The position numbers were made by a program, and so were the translations under genes. From assembly GCF_003688935.1 (NCBI RefSeq), contig NZ_REGE01000008.1, positions 34,385-98,384 on the forward strand: DNA of 64,000 bases. The letters are read 5' to 3'. Every line of letters starts with the position of its first letter. Position 1 is the stretch's first letter. The DNA comes from Corynebacterium macginleyi. GTDB taxonomy: Bacteria > Actinomycetota > Actinomycetes > Mycobacteriales > Mycobacteriaceae. This document shows, in pieces, positions 1-9,007 of the stretch. Under the pieces are notes generated by a model, which was not told the origin of the DNA, did no database searches, and was given only the letters and a program-made list of their open reading frames with translations.

Positions 1-416
1 TCCTGCTGGATACGGGTGCTGCCACGTGGTTGTCAGAAAAGACCTTCGGGTTGATGGGGTTGGACTCGCTACCCATTCTTGCAACGATTGCGCTGGTATC
101 GCTATTTAATATCCTCATCCACTTGGGCTTTGCCTCAGCTACTTCGCTGGCTTCCGCCCTCATCCCGGTCTTTATTGCCTTGGCGTCCACACTGGATGTG
201 CCCGACGGCGGCATCGGCTTCGTTGTCATTCAGCAGTTCGTCATCTGCTTCGGATTCTTGCTTCCGGTTTCGGCGCCGCAGAATATGCTGGCCTATGGCA
301 CCGGTGCCTTTACCACCAAGCAATTCCTTCGCTCCGGTATACCCCTGACCATTGTCGGGTACCTGCTCATCCTGCTGCTTTCGGCCACATACTGGTCCTG
401 GCTCGGTTTAGTCTAA
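1..416 (+). CDS. DASS/SLC13-type anion transporter, C-terminal part
   Basis: The reading frame is open from the window edge (first full codon at base 3), so this is the 3' end of a longer gene. It encodes about 137 residues with at least three hydrophobic segments. The stretch SAPQNMLAYGTGAF resembles the conserved C-terminal substrate/Na+ motif of divalent anion:Na+ symporters (citrate, succinate, sulfate type). The apparent TTG start at base 30 is internal and should not be used. It faces gnd and ends at a shared hairpin terminator. The substrate cannot be told from this part; family assignment is fairly firm. Confidence 0.75.
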   Translation, partial: LLDTGAATWLSEKTFGLMGLDSLPILATIALVSLFNILIHLGFASATSLASALIPVFIALASTLDVPDGGIGFVVIQQFVICFGFLLPVSAPQNMLAYGTGAFTTKQFLRSGIPLTIVGYLLILLLSATYWSWLGLV

Positions 417-437
417 GTCGAGGAAGGTAAAGCAGAT

Positions 438-468
438 TAGGGGGACCTGCACTGAGCAGGTCCCCCTA
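438..468. terminator. Bidirectional intrinsic terminator
   Basis: A perfect 13-bp inverted repeat (arms 438-450 and 456-468, 5-nt loop) of G/C-rich sequence sits between the convergent anion-transporter and gnd genes, with a short T-rich stretch on the plus side. Placement and symmetry indicate a shared terminator. Confidence 0.85.
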
Positions 469-480
469 TGTTTAAGGCGC

Positions 481-1932
481 TTAGTCCGTCTGCGTCAGGC
501 TGCGGTCACCGGACCACTCGATGTGGAAGGCACCAGGCTTATCAGTGCGCTTGAAGGTGTGCGCACCAAAGAAGTCGCGCTGGGCCTGGATAAGCGCTGC
601 GGGTAGGCGCGTGGCGCGGAGGCTGTCGTAGTACGACAGCGAAGAGGCAAAGACTGGAGCGGGCAGGCCCATCTGGGTTGCAGCGACGACGACGCGGCGC
701 CACGGTTCGATGAGATCTTCCAATTCGCCCTTGAAGTAGGGATCTAGAATCAGTGCAGGAAGATTCGCGTCTTTATCAAATGCCTCACGGATGCGGTCCA
801 AGAACTTGGCGCGGATGATGCAGCCGCCGCGCCAAATGGTGGCCAGATCGCGCGGATCGACTTCCCAGCCGAATTCCGCGGAACCGGCCTTGATCTCATC
901 GAAGCCCTGAGAGTAGGCGATGAGCTTAGCGGCATAGAGGGCGCGGCGAACGTCTTCGATGAAGGCATCCTTGTCGATGTCGAAGTCCGCGTTCGTGCCG
1001 GCCGGAAGTTGGCTCTCTTGGGCTGCGGCGCGCTGCTGGCTGGAAGAAGAAAGTGCACGGGCAAACACGGACTCGGCAATGCCGGTAATCGGCACGCCCA
1101 ATTCGAGGCCGTTGATGGCGGTCCAGCGGCCGGTGCCTTTTTGGCCGGCGGCGTCTACGATGACATCGACAAGCGGGGCGCCCGTTTCCGGGTCCTTCTG
1201 GGCGAGCACCTCAGCTGTGATTTCAATGAGGTAAGAATCCAGGTCGCCGGAGTTCCACTCCTTGAAAACCTCCGCAATCTCGGCAGGCTCCATGCCTGCG
1301 CCGTAGCGCAGCAGCTGGTAGGCCTCGCCGATGACCTGCATATCGGCGTACTCAATGCCGTTGTGGACCATCTTGACGAAGTGGCCGGCGCCATCTGGGC
1401 CGATGTGGGTTACGCACGGGGTGCCGTCTACCTCGGCAGCGATGGACTCCAAGATGGGGCCCAGGGTCTCCCATGACTCGGACGGTCCACCGGGCATGAT
1501 GGATGGGCCGTGCAAAGCGCCTTCCTCGCCGCCGGAAATGCCGGCACCCACGAAGTGCTTACCGCGCTCAGCCACTTCCTGTTCGCGGCGAATGGTATCC
1601 GTATACAGCGCATTGCCGCCATCGATGATGATATCGCCGTCATCCATGGCACCAGCAAGCTGATCGATGACCGCATCGGTGGCTTTGCCTGCCTGCACCA
1701 TGATGATGGCCTTGCGGGGGCGTTCTAAGGAAGCTACGAAATCTGCAATGGACTCGGAAGGAATAAAGTGTCCTTCCTCGCCGTGGGCCTCAATGAGAGC
1801 ATGGGTCTTTTCTGGGCTGCGATTATAGACGGCGACGGTATTGTCATTGCGGGCAAAGTTGCGGGCAAGGTTGGAGCCCATTACCGCTAGGCCGACGACG
1901 CCAATGTGCGCAAGTTCGTTCTTTTCAGTCAT
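481..1932 (-). CDS. gnd: 6-phosphogluconate dehydrogenase (decarboxylating)
   Basis: Cytosolic enzyme of the oxidative pentose phosphate pathway: 6-phosphogluconate + NADP+ gives ribulose 5-phosphate + CO2 + NADPH. The 483-residue length is normal. Residues 11-27 form the Rossmann dinucleotide motif (GVVGLAVMGSNLA), residues 185-195 (FVKMVHNGIEY) carry the catalytic lysine, and 257-270 match the family signature (VIVDAAGQKGTGRW). Start is ATG. It stands alone on the minus strand, with a divergent thioesterase upstream. Assignment is secure. Confidence 0.97.
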   Translation of the reverse strand: MTEKNELAHIGVVGLAVMGSNLARNFARNDNTVAVYNRSPEKTHALIEAHGEEGHFIPSESIADFVASLERPRKAIIMVQAGKATDAVIDQLAGAMDDGDIIIDGGNALYTDTIRREQEVAERGKHFVGAGISGGEEGALHGPSIMPGGPSESWETLGPILESIAAEVDGTPCVTHIGPDGAGHFVKMVHNGIEYADMQVIGEAYQLLRYGAGMEPAEIAEVFKEWNSGDLDSYLIEITAEVLAQKDPETGAPLVDVIVDAAGQKGTGRWTAINGLELGVPITGIAESVFARALSSSSQQRAAAQESQLPAGTNADFDIDKDAFIEDVRRALYAAKLIAYSQGFDEIKAGSAEFGWEVDPRDLATIWRGGCIIRAKFLDRIREAFDKDANLPALILDPYFKGELEDLIEPWRRVVVAATQMGLPAPVFASSLSYYDSLRATRLPAALIQAQRDFFGAHTFKRTDKPGAFHIEWSGDRSLTQTD

Positions 1933-1991
1933 GCTGCCTATCCTACGTCACCGCCTCACTTTCGCTGTGCTCGCGGCTAAGGTGGGAGACT

Positions 1992-2453
1992 ATGTCGGAT
2001 ACCCAGATACTCAATGACTTGCTCCATACCGCGCATACGCGCCTGCTCAACGATGAGGAGTTAGAGAAACTAAATTCAGTTAACGGCGGCTTTGCAGAGT
2101 TTATCGGGCTCACCTTTGAACGCGTAGGTCCGGCTGAGGCTCGCGCGCGGCTCACCGTATCTCCTCAGCACCACCAGCCGTGGGGCGTGGCCAATGGAGG
2201 ACTATATTGCACCATCGCGGAAACCGTCGCCTCTATCGCCAGCGTCGCGGCTGCTGACGCCCCAGCGATGGGGGTCAATAACTCCACGGACTTTATCAAG
2301 GCGACAGCGAAGGGCGAACTTGAAGCGGTAGCCACCCCCATCCAATTGGGTAAGCGCACCCACGTGTGGAACGTAGACATCCGCCAAGACAACACGTTGA
2401 TCGCGCGCACCACGTTGCGCACGATGATTTTGAGTGAGCACAACAGAGGCTAA
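1992..2453 (+). CDS. PaaI-family hotdog-fold thioesterase
   Basis: A 153-residue single-domain protein. Residues about 60-85 (HHQPWGVANGGLYCTIAET) match the hotdog-fold acyl-CoA thioesterase pattern with HxxxxG and an acidic residue on the long helix. These enzymes hydrolyse acyl-CoA or aryl-CoA esters; the substrate is unknown. The start ATG is preceded by GGGAG four bases upstream. It is divergent from gnd and convergent with corA, 13 bp away. Family confident, function only general. Confidence 0.85.
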   Translation: MSDTQILNDLLHTAHTRLLNDEELEKLNSVNGGFAEFIGLTFERVGPAEARARLTVSPQHHQPWGVANGGLYCTIAETVASIASVAAADAPAMGVNNSTDFIKATAKGELEAVATPIQLGKRTHVWNVDIRQDNTLIARTTLRTMILSEHNRG

Positions 2454-2466
2454 AGGTGACAGGGGG

Positions 2467-3540
2467 CTAGAGCCAGTGGTTTTTCCGAAACCACGCCCAC
2501 AGGCCGCCGACGACAGCAACCATGATTATGATTGCCATGGGATAGCCAAACGCCCAATGTAACTCCGGCATGATATCGAAGTTCATGCCGTAGATACCGG
2601 CAACTAAGGTCGGCGCGGCCCACATGCCGACGACGGCGGAAATGGTGCGCATATCGGAGTTTTGCTGCATCGTGACCTTAGCCACAGAGGCATCAATTAA
2701 CGAGGTCAGACGTTCATCGAAGCTAGCCACCAAGTCATTGACCACGAGCTCATGATCGTAGACATCGCGCAGGTAGGACCGGATCTGTGTGGAAATGAGA
2801 TCTTTATGGTCCGAGACCATGGCTTTTAATGCCGCAGATAGCGGATAGATGGCGTGCTTCATCTCCAAGACTTCGCGCTTGAACATATAAATGCGGTCGA
2901 CGTCGAATTTAAGATTAGGCGTAAAGATTTCTTCTTCAAGTTCATCGACTTCATCACTAATTAACCGTGCTACCTCGGAGTAGCGGTCCACCATCATGTC
3001 CAAGATCTTCCAGGCCATGGCGACGGGACCGAGCTCCACCAAGTCCTGCTCGTCTTTTACGGTGTAGGCGAGGTTAGGCAGCTTCGCACCATGGCGAACG
3101 GTGATAATGAAGTTCGAGCCCATAATCATCTGGATTTCGCCCGTGGAGATGATTTGGCGCTTATCTTTTACCTCATCGTGGTCGCGGTAATTCACCGAGC
3201 GCGCCACCACAAAGAGCTGATCATCGTAGCGTTCCAGCTTTGGGCGCTGGTGGGCCATGACGGCGTCCTCTACGATGAGCTCGTGGATGCCGAATTGTGA
3301 AGCAATCTTCGTCATCTGGGATTCATAAGGCTCATGCAGACCCACCCAGACAAAACCACGGCCATATTCCGCCACAGTTTCCAGGGCGGAATGCGCGGAA
3401 TACTCGCCGGGTAAGGACTCGCCATCAACGAAAACCCGGCAGTGTTCAATAGCGCGCTCCGCCGGAACTGGTGGGAAAGACGGCTGACTCGGAGGCGCGG
3501 GTTTCTTACGGCCCCTAAAAGGCGTGGGTACGGACGGCAT
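2467..3540 (-). CDS. corA: CorA-family divalent metal (Mg2+/Co2+) transporter
   Basis: Inner-membrane pentameric channel for Mg2+ uptake. The last 60 residues contain two membrane segments; the first ends in the family hallmark GMN (in IYGMNFD), and the protein closes with a short basic tail. The long cytoplasmic N-terminal domain is helical and charged. I chose ATG at 3540 because AAAGGAGG lies 8 nt upstream. An in-frame start at 3603 would add 21 residues but lacks such a site. The result is 357 residues, normal for the family. Confidence 0.94.
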   Translation of the reverse strand: MPSVPTPFRGRKKPAPPSQPSFPPVPAERAIEHCRVFVDGESLPGEYSAHSALETVAEYGRGFVWVGLHEPYESQMTKIASQFGIHELIVEDAVMAHQRPKLERYDDQLFVVARSVNYRDHDEVKDKRQIISTGEIQMIMGSNFIITVRHGAKLPNLAYTVKDEQDLVELGPVAMAWKILDMMVDRYSEVARLISDEVDELEEEIFTPNLKFDVDRIYMFKREVLEMKHAIYPLSAALKAMVSDHKDLISTQIRSYLRDVYDHELVVNDLVASFDERLTSLIDASVAKVTMQQNSDMRTISAVVGMWAAPTLVAGIYGMNFDIMPELHWAFGYPMAIIIMVAVVGGLWAWFRKNHWL

Positions 3541-3643
3541 CGTTTCAGCCTCCTTTGCACGATAGTGCGGGTAATAACGCAGTTGAGTAGTAAGACGAGC
3601 CACGTTTTATGTAGCGGCTAAAGCTTACACCGACGGTGGGTAA

Positions 3644-3649
3644 TATAAT
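3644..3649 (+). promoter_or_regulatory. -10 box of a leaderless promoter
   Basis: A perfect TATAAT lies 7 nt before the ATG at 3657. No ribosome-binding site fits between them, so the mRNA is probably leaderless. The -35 region is weak. Confidence 0.65.
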
Positions 3650-3656
3650 TGAATCC

Positions 3657-4259
3657 ATGCCTACGTGGAAAGAAGTTACCGAAGCTAATCCGGCCCATTC
3701 CCATAATTACGCCCGTAGATGGACGATGCTCAAGGCGCAGGGCAAAGACATCCATGGGGAGGCCCGGCTTATCGATGCCATGGTGGAACGCAATTCCTCC
3801 ATCCTTGACGCCGGCTGTGGAACCGGCCGCGTTGGTGGAGAGTTGTTGCGCCGCGGACATAGCGTGATGGGCGTTGACATAGATCCCATTTTGATCGAAC
3901 ACGCCGAACATGACTTCCCAGACGGTGAGTGGTTCGTGCGGGATCTGTGCACGGACCAGATTCCTGAAGGACCTTTTGACCTTGCTGTTTCTGCGGGTAA
4001 CGTCATGGGCTTTTTAGCCGTTGACGGACGCGAGGAAGCCCTGCGAAATATTTTCAATTCGCTCACCCCCGGCGGACGCTTCGTCACCGGTTTTGGCGAA
4101 GGCCGCGGCTGGGGCTTCCAGGACTTCCTCGATATGGCGCAGAAGGTGGGCTACCGCGTTGACTTCACGTTCTCTTCCTGGGACATGAAGCTATTTTCGG
4201 AGCATTCCGCTTTCCTGGTCGCCGTGCTATCGCGACCAGGCGCGGACCTTTTGGCTTAA
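3657..4259 (+). CDS. Class I SAM-dependent methyltransferase
   Basis: A 200-residue cytosolic protein with methyltransferase motif I (ILDAGCGTGRVGGELL), an acidic residue after strand 2 (VMGVDID), and the motif IV region (FDLAVSAGNVMGF). The target is not identifiable. ATG at 3657 is preferred over GTG at 3636 because a perfect -10 hexamer overlaps the latter's first codons. It is convergent with the thiamine operon. Family confident, substrate unknown. Confidence 0.85.
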   Translation: MPTWKEVTEANPAHSHNYARRWTMLKAQGKDIHGEARLIDAMVERNSSILDAGCGTGRVGGELLRRGHSVMGVDIDPILIEHAEHDFPDGEWFVRDLCTDQIPEGPFDLAVSAGNVMGFLAVDGREEALRNIFNSLTPGGRFVTGFGEGRGWGFQDFLDMAQKVGYRVDFTFSSWDMKLFSEHSAFLVAVLSRPGADLLA

Positions 4260-4263
4260 AGCC

Positions 4264-5799
4264 TTAAAAGCGTCGGTCTGCTTGGTCGAAGAAATCGACC
4301 TCGTGGATACTGGCGCTGATGAAGGCGCGCTCGGCCCGGGTACGAGTGGTCTCGTCTGCCTTTTCTAAGATTTCTTCCACAATCTTAATGCTCTTGCGCA
4401 CCCCGTCTAAGAAATTCTCGCTGCCGTAGACCTCCAACCAGGCATGGTAGGGATGCTCGGGCGAGTCGAATTTCGCCAGGTGCAGGCCTACCTCTGCATA
4501 CAGCCAATAGCAGGGGAGGACCGCCGCGATGCCGACGGCATAATCATCAGTATGCGTGCTGCGGATGAGAAAATCCGTGTAAGCGCTAGTTATCCGCGAC
4601 GGGGCCGTGGTGGCCGAATCCTTCAGCCACCCACGGTGCAGCTCAGCTTCCTCTGCGAGGCACTCATAGGCGCCCTGCGCCCAGTGCAATTGCTGTGCGG
4701 TATCGGGCGCTTGGCTGGCCAAGCGAGCCAAGGCCTTAGAGTAAGACCCCAAGTACTGCGAATTCTGATCGAGGTAGAAACTGAAAGCATCTTTAGCGAG
4801 CGCACCGGACCCTAGCTTCTGAATAAAAGGTAGTGCCTTAATCTGCTCCCAGTAGTTTGCCGCGATATTCCACAGGCGCTGCGTATACGGGCCTGCAGCC
4901 GCAACGCGCGGCTGTTCTGGATTGTCTACCTCTTCCAAAGGCCCGGCCAAGTGAGGAAGCGGTATCGAGGAGGCGGCCCGCATCAAACGCTGCGAGCGGT
5001 GCAGATGGTCTACTGGTCCACTGCCTGTGCCCACGGCCAGCGCATCCGCATTAACGATCGCCTCATGTAACCACTCCGTCGACCACTCTAAAGCGCTGGG
5101 GGTATCATCACCTGCACCAAGCCTCGTTGCTAGGGCAGAGGACAGGGAGCAACCAGTGCCGTGGCTGTTCTTAGTTTGCACTCGAGCGGACGCTACCCGA
5201 TGGACTTTTCCTTCCGGGGTGACCACGGCGTTATCGGCACTCACCGAATCAAGGTGCCCGCCCTTAACGATGACCGTCGTATCGGCCTTAGCGGCCCACC
5301 CCTGCGCCACCTCGATGGCGCGTTCTAAATCCGTGGCTTCCTCTGTTTGTGTCAGTACAGCTAGCTCTTTTAAGTTGGGTGTGATGACATCAACCCGGAA
5401 GCACAGCTCGCGCACCGCCTTTTCCGCCTCGGGCGCCAAGAGGCGGTCGCCGCTGGTAGCGACCATGACCGGATCCAACACCACGGGGACGGAAGGGTCG
5501 ATTCGGTCTAGGAACGTGTCTACGCAGTCGGTAATGTGGGCATCGGCAAGCATGCCGATTTTGATCGCATCAATGTCTACGTCCTCGCGGACGGAATCCA
5601 GCTGCTCCTGCAAGAAATCCAGCGGCGGGATGTGAACGCTGCGCACACCCTGGGTATTTTGTGCCACCAGTGCGGTGACAACACTCATCCCATATCCGCC
5701 TGCGGCGGCGATGGACTTGAGATCGGCCTGAATGCCAGCTCCGCCACTGGGATCGGTTCCAGCAATCGAGAGAATACGGGGGTATGTTCCTTTAGCCAC
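4264..5799 (-). CDS. thiD: Fused HMP/HMP-P kinase (ThiD) and TenA-type thiaminase II
   Basis: Two enzymes in one chain of 511 residues. Residues 1-270 are ThiD, a ribokinase fold with GTDPSGGAGIQADLKS at the N terminus and VKGGH and GTGCSLSSA further on, which phosphorylates hydroxymethylpyrimidine twice. Residues about 300-511 are TenA, with PCYWLY around its conserved cysteine and a C-terminal helical bundle; TenA salvages aminopyrimidines from degraded thiamine. GTG start with GGAGG upstream inside thiE. It overlaps thiE by 8 nt and is last in the thiM-thiE-thiD operon under the TPP riboswitch. Confidence 0.95.
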   Translation of the reverse strand: MAKGTYPRILSIAGTDPSGGAGIQADLKSIAAAGGYGMSVVTALVAQNTQGVRSVHIPPLDFLQEQLDSVREDVDIDAIKIGMLADAHITDCVDTFLDRIDPSVPVVLDPVMVATSGDRLLAPEAEKAVRELCFRVDVITPNLKELAVLTQTEEATDLERAIEVAQGWAAKADTTVIVKGGHLDSVSADNAVVTPEGKVHRVASARVQTKNSHGTGCSLSSALATRLGAGDDTPSALEWSTEWLHEAIVNADALAVGTGSGPVDHLHRSQRLMRAASSIPLPHLAGPLEEVDNPEQPRVAAAGPYTQRLWNIAANYWEQIKALPFIQKLGSGALAKDAFSFYLDQNSQYLGSYSKALARLASQAPDTAQQLHWAQGAYECLAEEAELHRGWLKDSATTAPSRITSAYTDFLIRSTHTDDYAVGIAAVLPCYWLYAEVGLHLAKFDSPEHPYHAWLEVYGSENFLDGVRKSIKIVEEILEKADETTRTRAERAFISASIHEVDFFDQADRRF

Positions 5800-6421
5800 G
5801 GTAGGCCTCCTTCAGTTTGTGTGCTGCCGCTGCCGGGTCATCGGCAGCCATGATCTCGCTAACCACGCAGATACCTGCGAAATCGCTTCCCGAAAGTTCG
5901 GAAGCATTATGTGCCTTGATGCCACCAATCGCGACGGACTCAATGCCGCGTTCGCGAGCCGCGGTGGCCAGGCGCCCTGCGGCTTTAGCGCCAATTCCTG
6001 CGGGGGCATTCTTCTTAGTCATCGTCGAATAAACCGGGCCAATACCAATGACATCGGGGGCCTCATGTGGGTCAATGGCGTCTAGCTGCTGCGCTGTGCC
6101 CACCGAAAGCCCGATGAGCTTATCGGGCCCAAGCAGAGCACGGGCACTGTGAAAATCCATATCGCTTTGGCCAATGTGTAAGTGGCAACCCACCTTGGCA
6201 GCTACCTCAACGCGGTCGTTGATAAAAAGCGGTATGTCGCCCAAAACTTCCATAAGCTTGCGGGCGGTAGTTTCCACCGCCTCATCGCTGGCTTGCTTAT
6301 CTCGCAATTGCACAACGGTAGCCCCACCGCGGACTGCTTCTTGAACGATGGGAACTACTTTATCCCGCCCGCCGGCGAGGTCTGGGTCGGTGATGAGATA
6401 CAGAGTCCAATCTATGCTCAT
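5792..6421 (-). CDS. thiE: Thiamine-phosphate synthase
   Basis: Joins HMP-pyrophosphate and thiazole phosphate to thiamine monophosphate in the cytosol. This 209-residue TIM-barrel protein shows INDRVEVA, the HIGQSD loop, and [10 protein letters not shown] corresponding to the diphosphate-binding loop. ATG start overlaps the end of thiM by 4 nt and its 3' end overlaps thiD by 8 nt, so the three genes are translationally coupled. Confidence 0.96.
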   Translation of the reverse strand: MSIDWTLYLITDPDLAGGRDKVVPIVQEAVRGGATVVQLRDKQASDEAVETTARKLMEVLGDIPLFINDRVEVAAKVGCHLHIGQSDMDFHSARALLGPDKLIGLSVGTAQQLDAIDPHEAPDVIGIGPVYSTMTKKNAPAGIGAKAAGRLATAARERGIESVAIGGIKAHNASELSGSDFAGICVVSEIMAADDPAAAAHKLKEAYRG

Positions 6422-7242
6422 GCCAGTTCCGCAACGTCTGCGATCTCCGAGGCAGAGATCCTTTTCTCGATAGCGGCTGTTGATAACTCATGCAAAGCAT
6501 CGAGCCAGGCAACCGCAAAGGAACCAGGTGCCGTTGATTTCTCTGCGGCAACGCTGCCTGCAGCGCCCACATGCGCATGCGCGGCGATAATAGCCGCGAA
6601 AGGATCCTCCCACGCCGCGAGGTAGGCCGCACAGATAGCGCCGAGCGAACAACCTGTGCCGATGACTTTTTGTAGCATTGGATGCCCCGATTCGAGACTT
6701 ATAGCGCGTGGGAATTCGCCAGCCTGCACGATGAGATCCGTAGGGCCGGATACGCTGATAACGGCTCCGGTCTCGCGGGAAAGCTTGAGCGCCGGCTCGA
6801 GGGCGGCTTCCACACCATCGGTGGATTCCACGCCACGCCCGCCAACTCCAGTTCCTGCCAAGGCGATGATCTCGGAAGCATTGCCCCGAATCGCCGTGGG
6901 GCGCTGCGGTAAAATTTCATGCATGAACTCGGTGCGCTCGTGCAGCCCACCCGCGCCGACGGGGTCAAGCACCCACGGGTTTCCAGCAGTGGTCGCACCG
7001 GCGATTGCCTCGCGCATGCCGAAGTATTGCTCGGTATCCGGTGTCCCGCAATTGATCAGCACGCCGCTGGCGTTCTGTGCAAAGCCTCGCGATTCGCCTG
7101 GAGTATCAACCATTGCTGGGCTGGCACCGATGGCCAAAAGAGCATTGGCAGAGATATTGCTGACAACCTTATTGGTCAAACACTGAATAAGGGGAGCGGT
7201 ATCGCGTACCGCGCCGTGGCTACGGAGAAATGAAAAATCCAC
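6418..7242 (-). CDS. thiM: Hydroxyethylthiazole kinase
   Basis: Phosphorylates 4-methyl-5-(2-hydroxyethyl)thiazole for thiamine salvage. The 274 residues show the family's N-terminal [20 protein letters not shown] and the anion-hole motif GTGCSLGAI near residues 200-210. The start is GTG; its Shine-Dalgarno (AAGGGA) lies in the 3' end of the TPP riboswitch. First gene of the salvage operon. No thiC or thiG is present in the window. Confidence 0.95.
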   Translation of the reverse strand: MDFSFLRSHGAVRDTAPLIQCLTNKVVSNISANALLAIGASPAMVDTPGESRGFAQNASGVLINCGTPDTEQYFGMREAIAGATTAGNPWVLDPVGAGGLHERTEFMHEILPQRPTAIRGNASEIIALAGTGVGGRGVESTDGVEAALEPALKLSRETGAVISVSGPTDLIVQAGEFPRAISLESGHPMLQKVIGTGCSLGAICAAYLAAWEDPFAAIIAAHAHVGAAGSVAAEKSTAPGSFAVAWLDALHELSTAAIEKRISASEIADVAELA

Positions 7243-7244
7243 AA

Positions 7245-7325
7245 CTATCCCTTCGCTAGTTCTAACTTAGTGCAGGTTCAATGGGTATATCTCAGCCACC
7301 GTGGGTGGCACCCCATGTTGCAGTT
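7245..7325 (-). promoter_or_regulatory. TPP (THI-box) riboswitch
   Basis: Read on the minus strand this leader carries the THI-box blocks in order: GGGGTGCC, GGCTGAGA, TATACCC, GAACCTG and a terminal GCGAAGGGATAG. The last block overlaps the thiM ribosome-binding site, pointing to translational control: TPP binding would hide the Shine-Dalgarno. A -10-like TAAAAT lies at 7330-7335 on the same strand. The motif order and adjacency to thiM make this secure. Confidence 0.93.
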
Positions 7326-7361
7326 TTTAATTTTAACAAAAACACGAAAATAGGAACGAAA

Positions 7362-7411
7362 CCTAAAAGCCGCCGCCCCTAGCCGTCATGGACGGGGTAA
7401 CGGGACGGCGG
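7362..7411 (-). terminator. Intrinsic terminator of ndh
   Basis: Minus-strand stem with arms CCGCCGTCCC and GGGGCGGCGG (one G-T pair), followed by CTTTT, just beyond the ndh stop codon and before the thiM leader. Confidence 0.75.
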
Positions 7412-7428
7412 TTGAAGCAGAGGAGAAT

Positions 7429-8784
7429 CTAATTCGCTTTCTTTTCTTCTGCTTCATCGATGAGGTTGCGGGCGATTCGCTGCTGGGTCGTAATCTCCAG
7501 GTTGCCGCGGTTGCGGGAGAGAATATTAGCTGCCCAGTTGACCAATACGGCCAAGCGGCTACGCAGGCCAATGACGTAGGTCAGGTGCAGGGCCAACCAT
7601 GCCAGCCAGCCTGGGAAGCCAGAGAATTCGGTCTTTCCTAGCTTCACCACGGCGTTGAAGCGAGTGACGATAGCCATCGAGCCCTTGTCAAAGTACTCGA
7701 AAGGTTCCTTTTCATCAGCAGTAGACTCTTCGTCCACCTTGGTCTCGATGAGTTTGGCGACGTGCTCGCCGCCCTGGATTGCCACCTGTGCCAGGCCTGG
7801 CAGGCGGTTGAGGGACATCATGTCACCGATAATGTAGACGTTGTTAAAGTCACCAACGGTCATATCATCGTTGACCGCGACGCGGCCCGCGCGATCAGCC
7901 TCCACACCGGCCTGGTCTGCAACCATCTTGCCCAGTGGAGAAGCGGCAACACCAGCGGACCAGATCTTGGTCGCGCCCACCAGAGTGACCTCTTCATCGG
8001 TCTTCATGTTTTTGTAGGTCACGGAATCTTCGTTGACATCGGTGACCATGGCGTTCAGGCGGACGTTAACGCCTTCCTTTTCCAGGGTGCGCTGAGCACG
8101 GCGACCCAAGCGCTTGCCAAACGGCGGGAGTACCTGTGGTGCGCCGTCGAGCAAGTAAATCTTAGCCGCGGAGGTACCGTAGGTGGAGTAGACATCGCTG
8201 AGCGTGCGGTTGGCCAATTCCGCAATCTGGCCAGTGAGCTCCACACCGGTCGGGCCGGCGCCGACAATGATAAAAGTGAGAAGGCGCTCGCGCTCAGCGG
8301 GGTCATCAGTAAGCTCAGCTTTTTCGAACGCAGAAATGATCCGAGACCGAAGCTCCAGGGCGTCATCCAGGGTCTTCATGCCTGGGGCAAACTCCGCAAA
8401 ATGGTCATTGCCAAAATACGACTGGCTGGAGCCAGCGGCGACCACGAGGGAGTCGTAGGAGTAGGTGCGCGAGAAATCATCGAGCCCAGCCGTAACCGTC
8501 TGGTTTTCTAGGTCAATATCGGTTACGTTGCCGTTGACAAAGTGCACATTATCCTGGTTGCGCAGCAGCTGACGGGTAGAGGGGGCGACCTCACCTGCAG
8601 AAATCATGCCCGTTGCCACCTGGTAGAGCATTGGTTGGAACAGGTGGTGGTTCTTCTTATCGATGAGGGTGATCTCAACATCGGCGTTCTTCAACTTCTT
8701 TACGGTGTTAAGACCGCCGAATCCACCGCCGACCACGACGACGTGGTGACGGCTTCCGTTTGGACGATAAGGGGTATCAGTCAT
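7429..8784 (-). CDS. ndh: Type II NADH dehydrogenase
   Basis: Non-proton-pumping, membrane-associated FAD enzyme passing electrons from NADH to menaquinone. The FAD motif VVVVGGGFGGL is at the N terminus and the NADH motif IIVGAGPTGVEL lies near residue 165. The C terminus has a hydrophobic stretch (WLAWLALHLTYVIG) typical of membrane attachment. ATG at 8784 gives 451 residues with GAGGAAGG about 12 nt upstream. The longer ORF to 8832 adds 16 unlikely residues. The main NADH oxidase of corynebacteria, which lack complex I. Confidence 0.95.
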   Translation of the reverse strand: MTDTPYRPNGSRHHVVVVGGGFGGLNTVKKLKNADVEITLIDKKNHHLFQPMLYQVATGMISAGEVAPSTRQLLRNQDNVHFVNGNVTDIDLENQTVTAGLDDFSRTYSYDSLVVAAGSSQSYFGNDHFAEFAPGMKTLDDALELRSRIISAFEKAELTDDPAERERLLTFIIVGAGPTGVELTGQIAELANRTLSDVYSTYGTSAAKIYLLDGAPQVLPPFGKRLGRRAQRTLEKEGVNVRLNAMVTDVNEDSVTYKNMKTDEEVTLVGATKIWSAGVAASPLGKMVADQAGVEADRAGRVAVNDDMTVGDFNNVYIIGDMMSLNRLPGLAQVAIQGGEHVAKLIETKVDEESTADEKEPFEYFDKGSMAIVTRFNAVVKLGKTEFSGFPGWLAWLALHLTYVIGLRSRLAVLVNWAANILSRNRGNLEITTQQRIARNLIDEAEEKKAN

Positions 8785-8911
8785 CGAATTAATGCGACCT
8801 TCCTCGATAAAGCTTATTTTAAATACCCACACAGTGTAAACGCTCGTTACATAACGCGCATACTTGATATCCTTTTACATGCTTTTCGGGTTTCCTTGTA
8901 CGCGGAGCGTC

Positions 8912-8943
8912 TTGACCGAAACCGCCCGGAAACTAGCTAAAAT
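8912..8943 (+). promoter_or_regulatory. Candidate sigma-A promoter
   Basis: TTGACC at 8912-8917 with TAGCTA (16-bp spacer) or TAAAAT (20-bp spacer) downstream, about 65-75 bp before the methyltransferase start at 9008. Sequence match only. Confidence 0.45.
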
Positions 8944-9007
8944 AAGCCCGCACCGTGACTTTGTCCCACTGCACCGTCTGATTGCACCCAGGAGCGCTCC
9001 CCAAACC

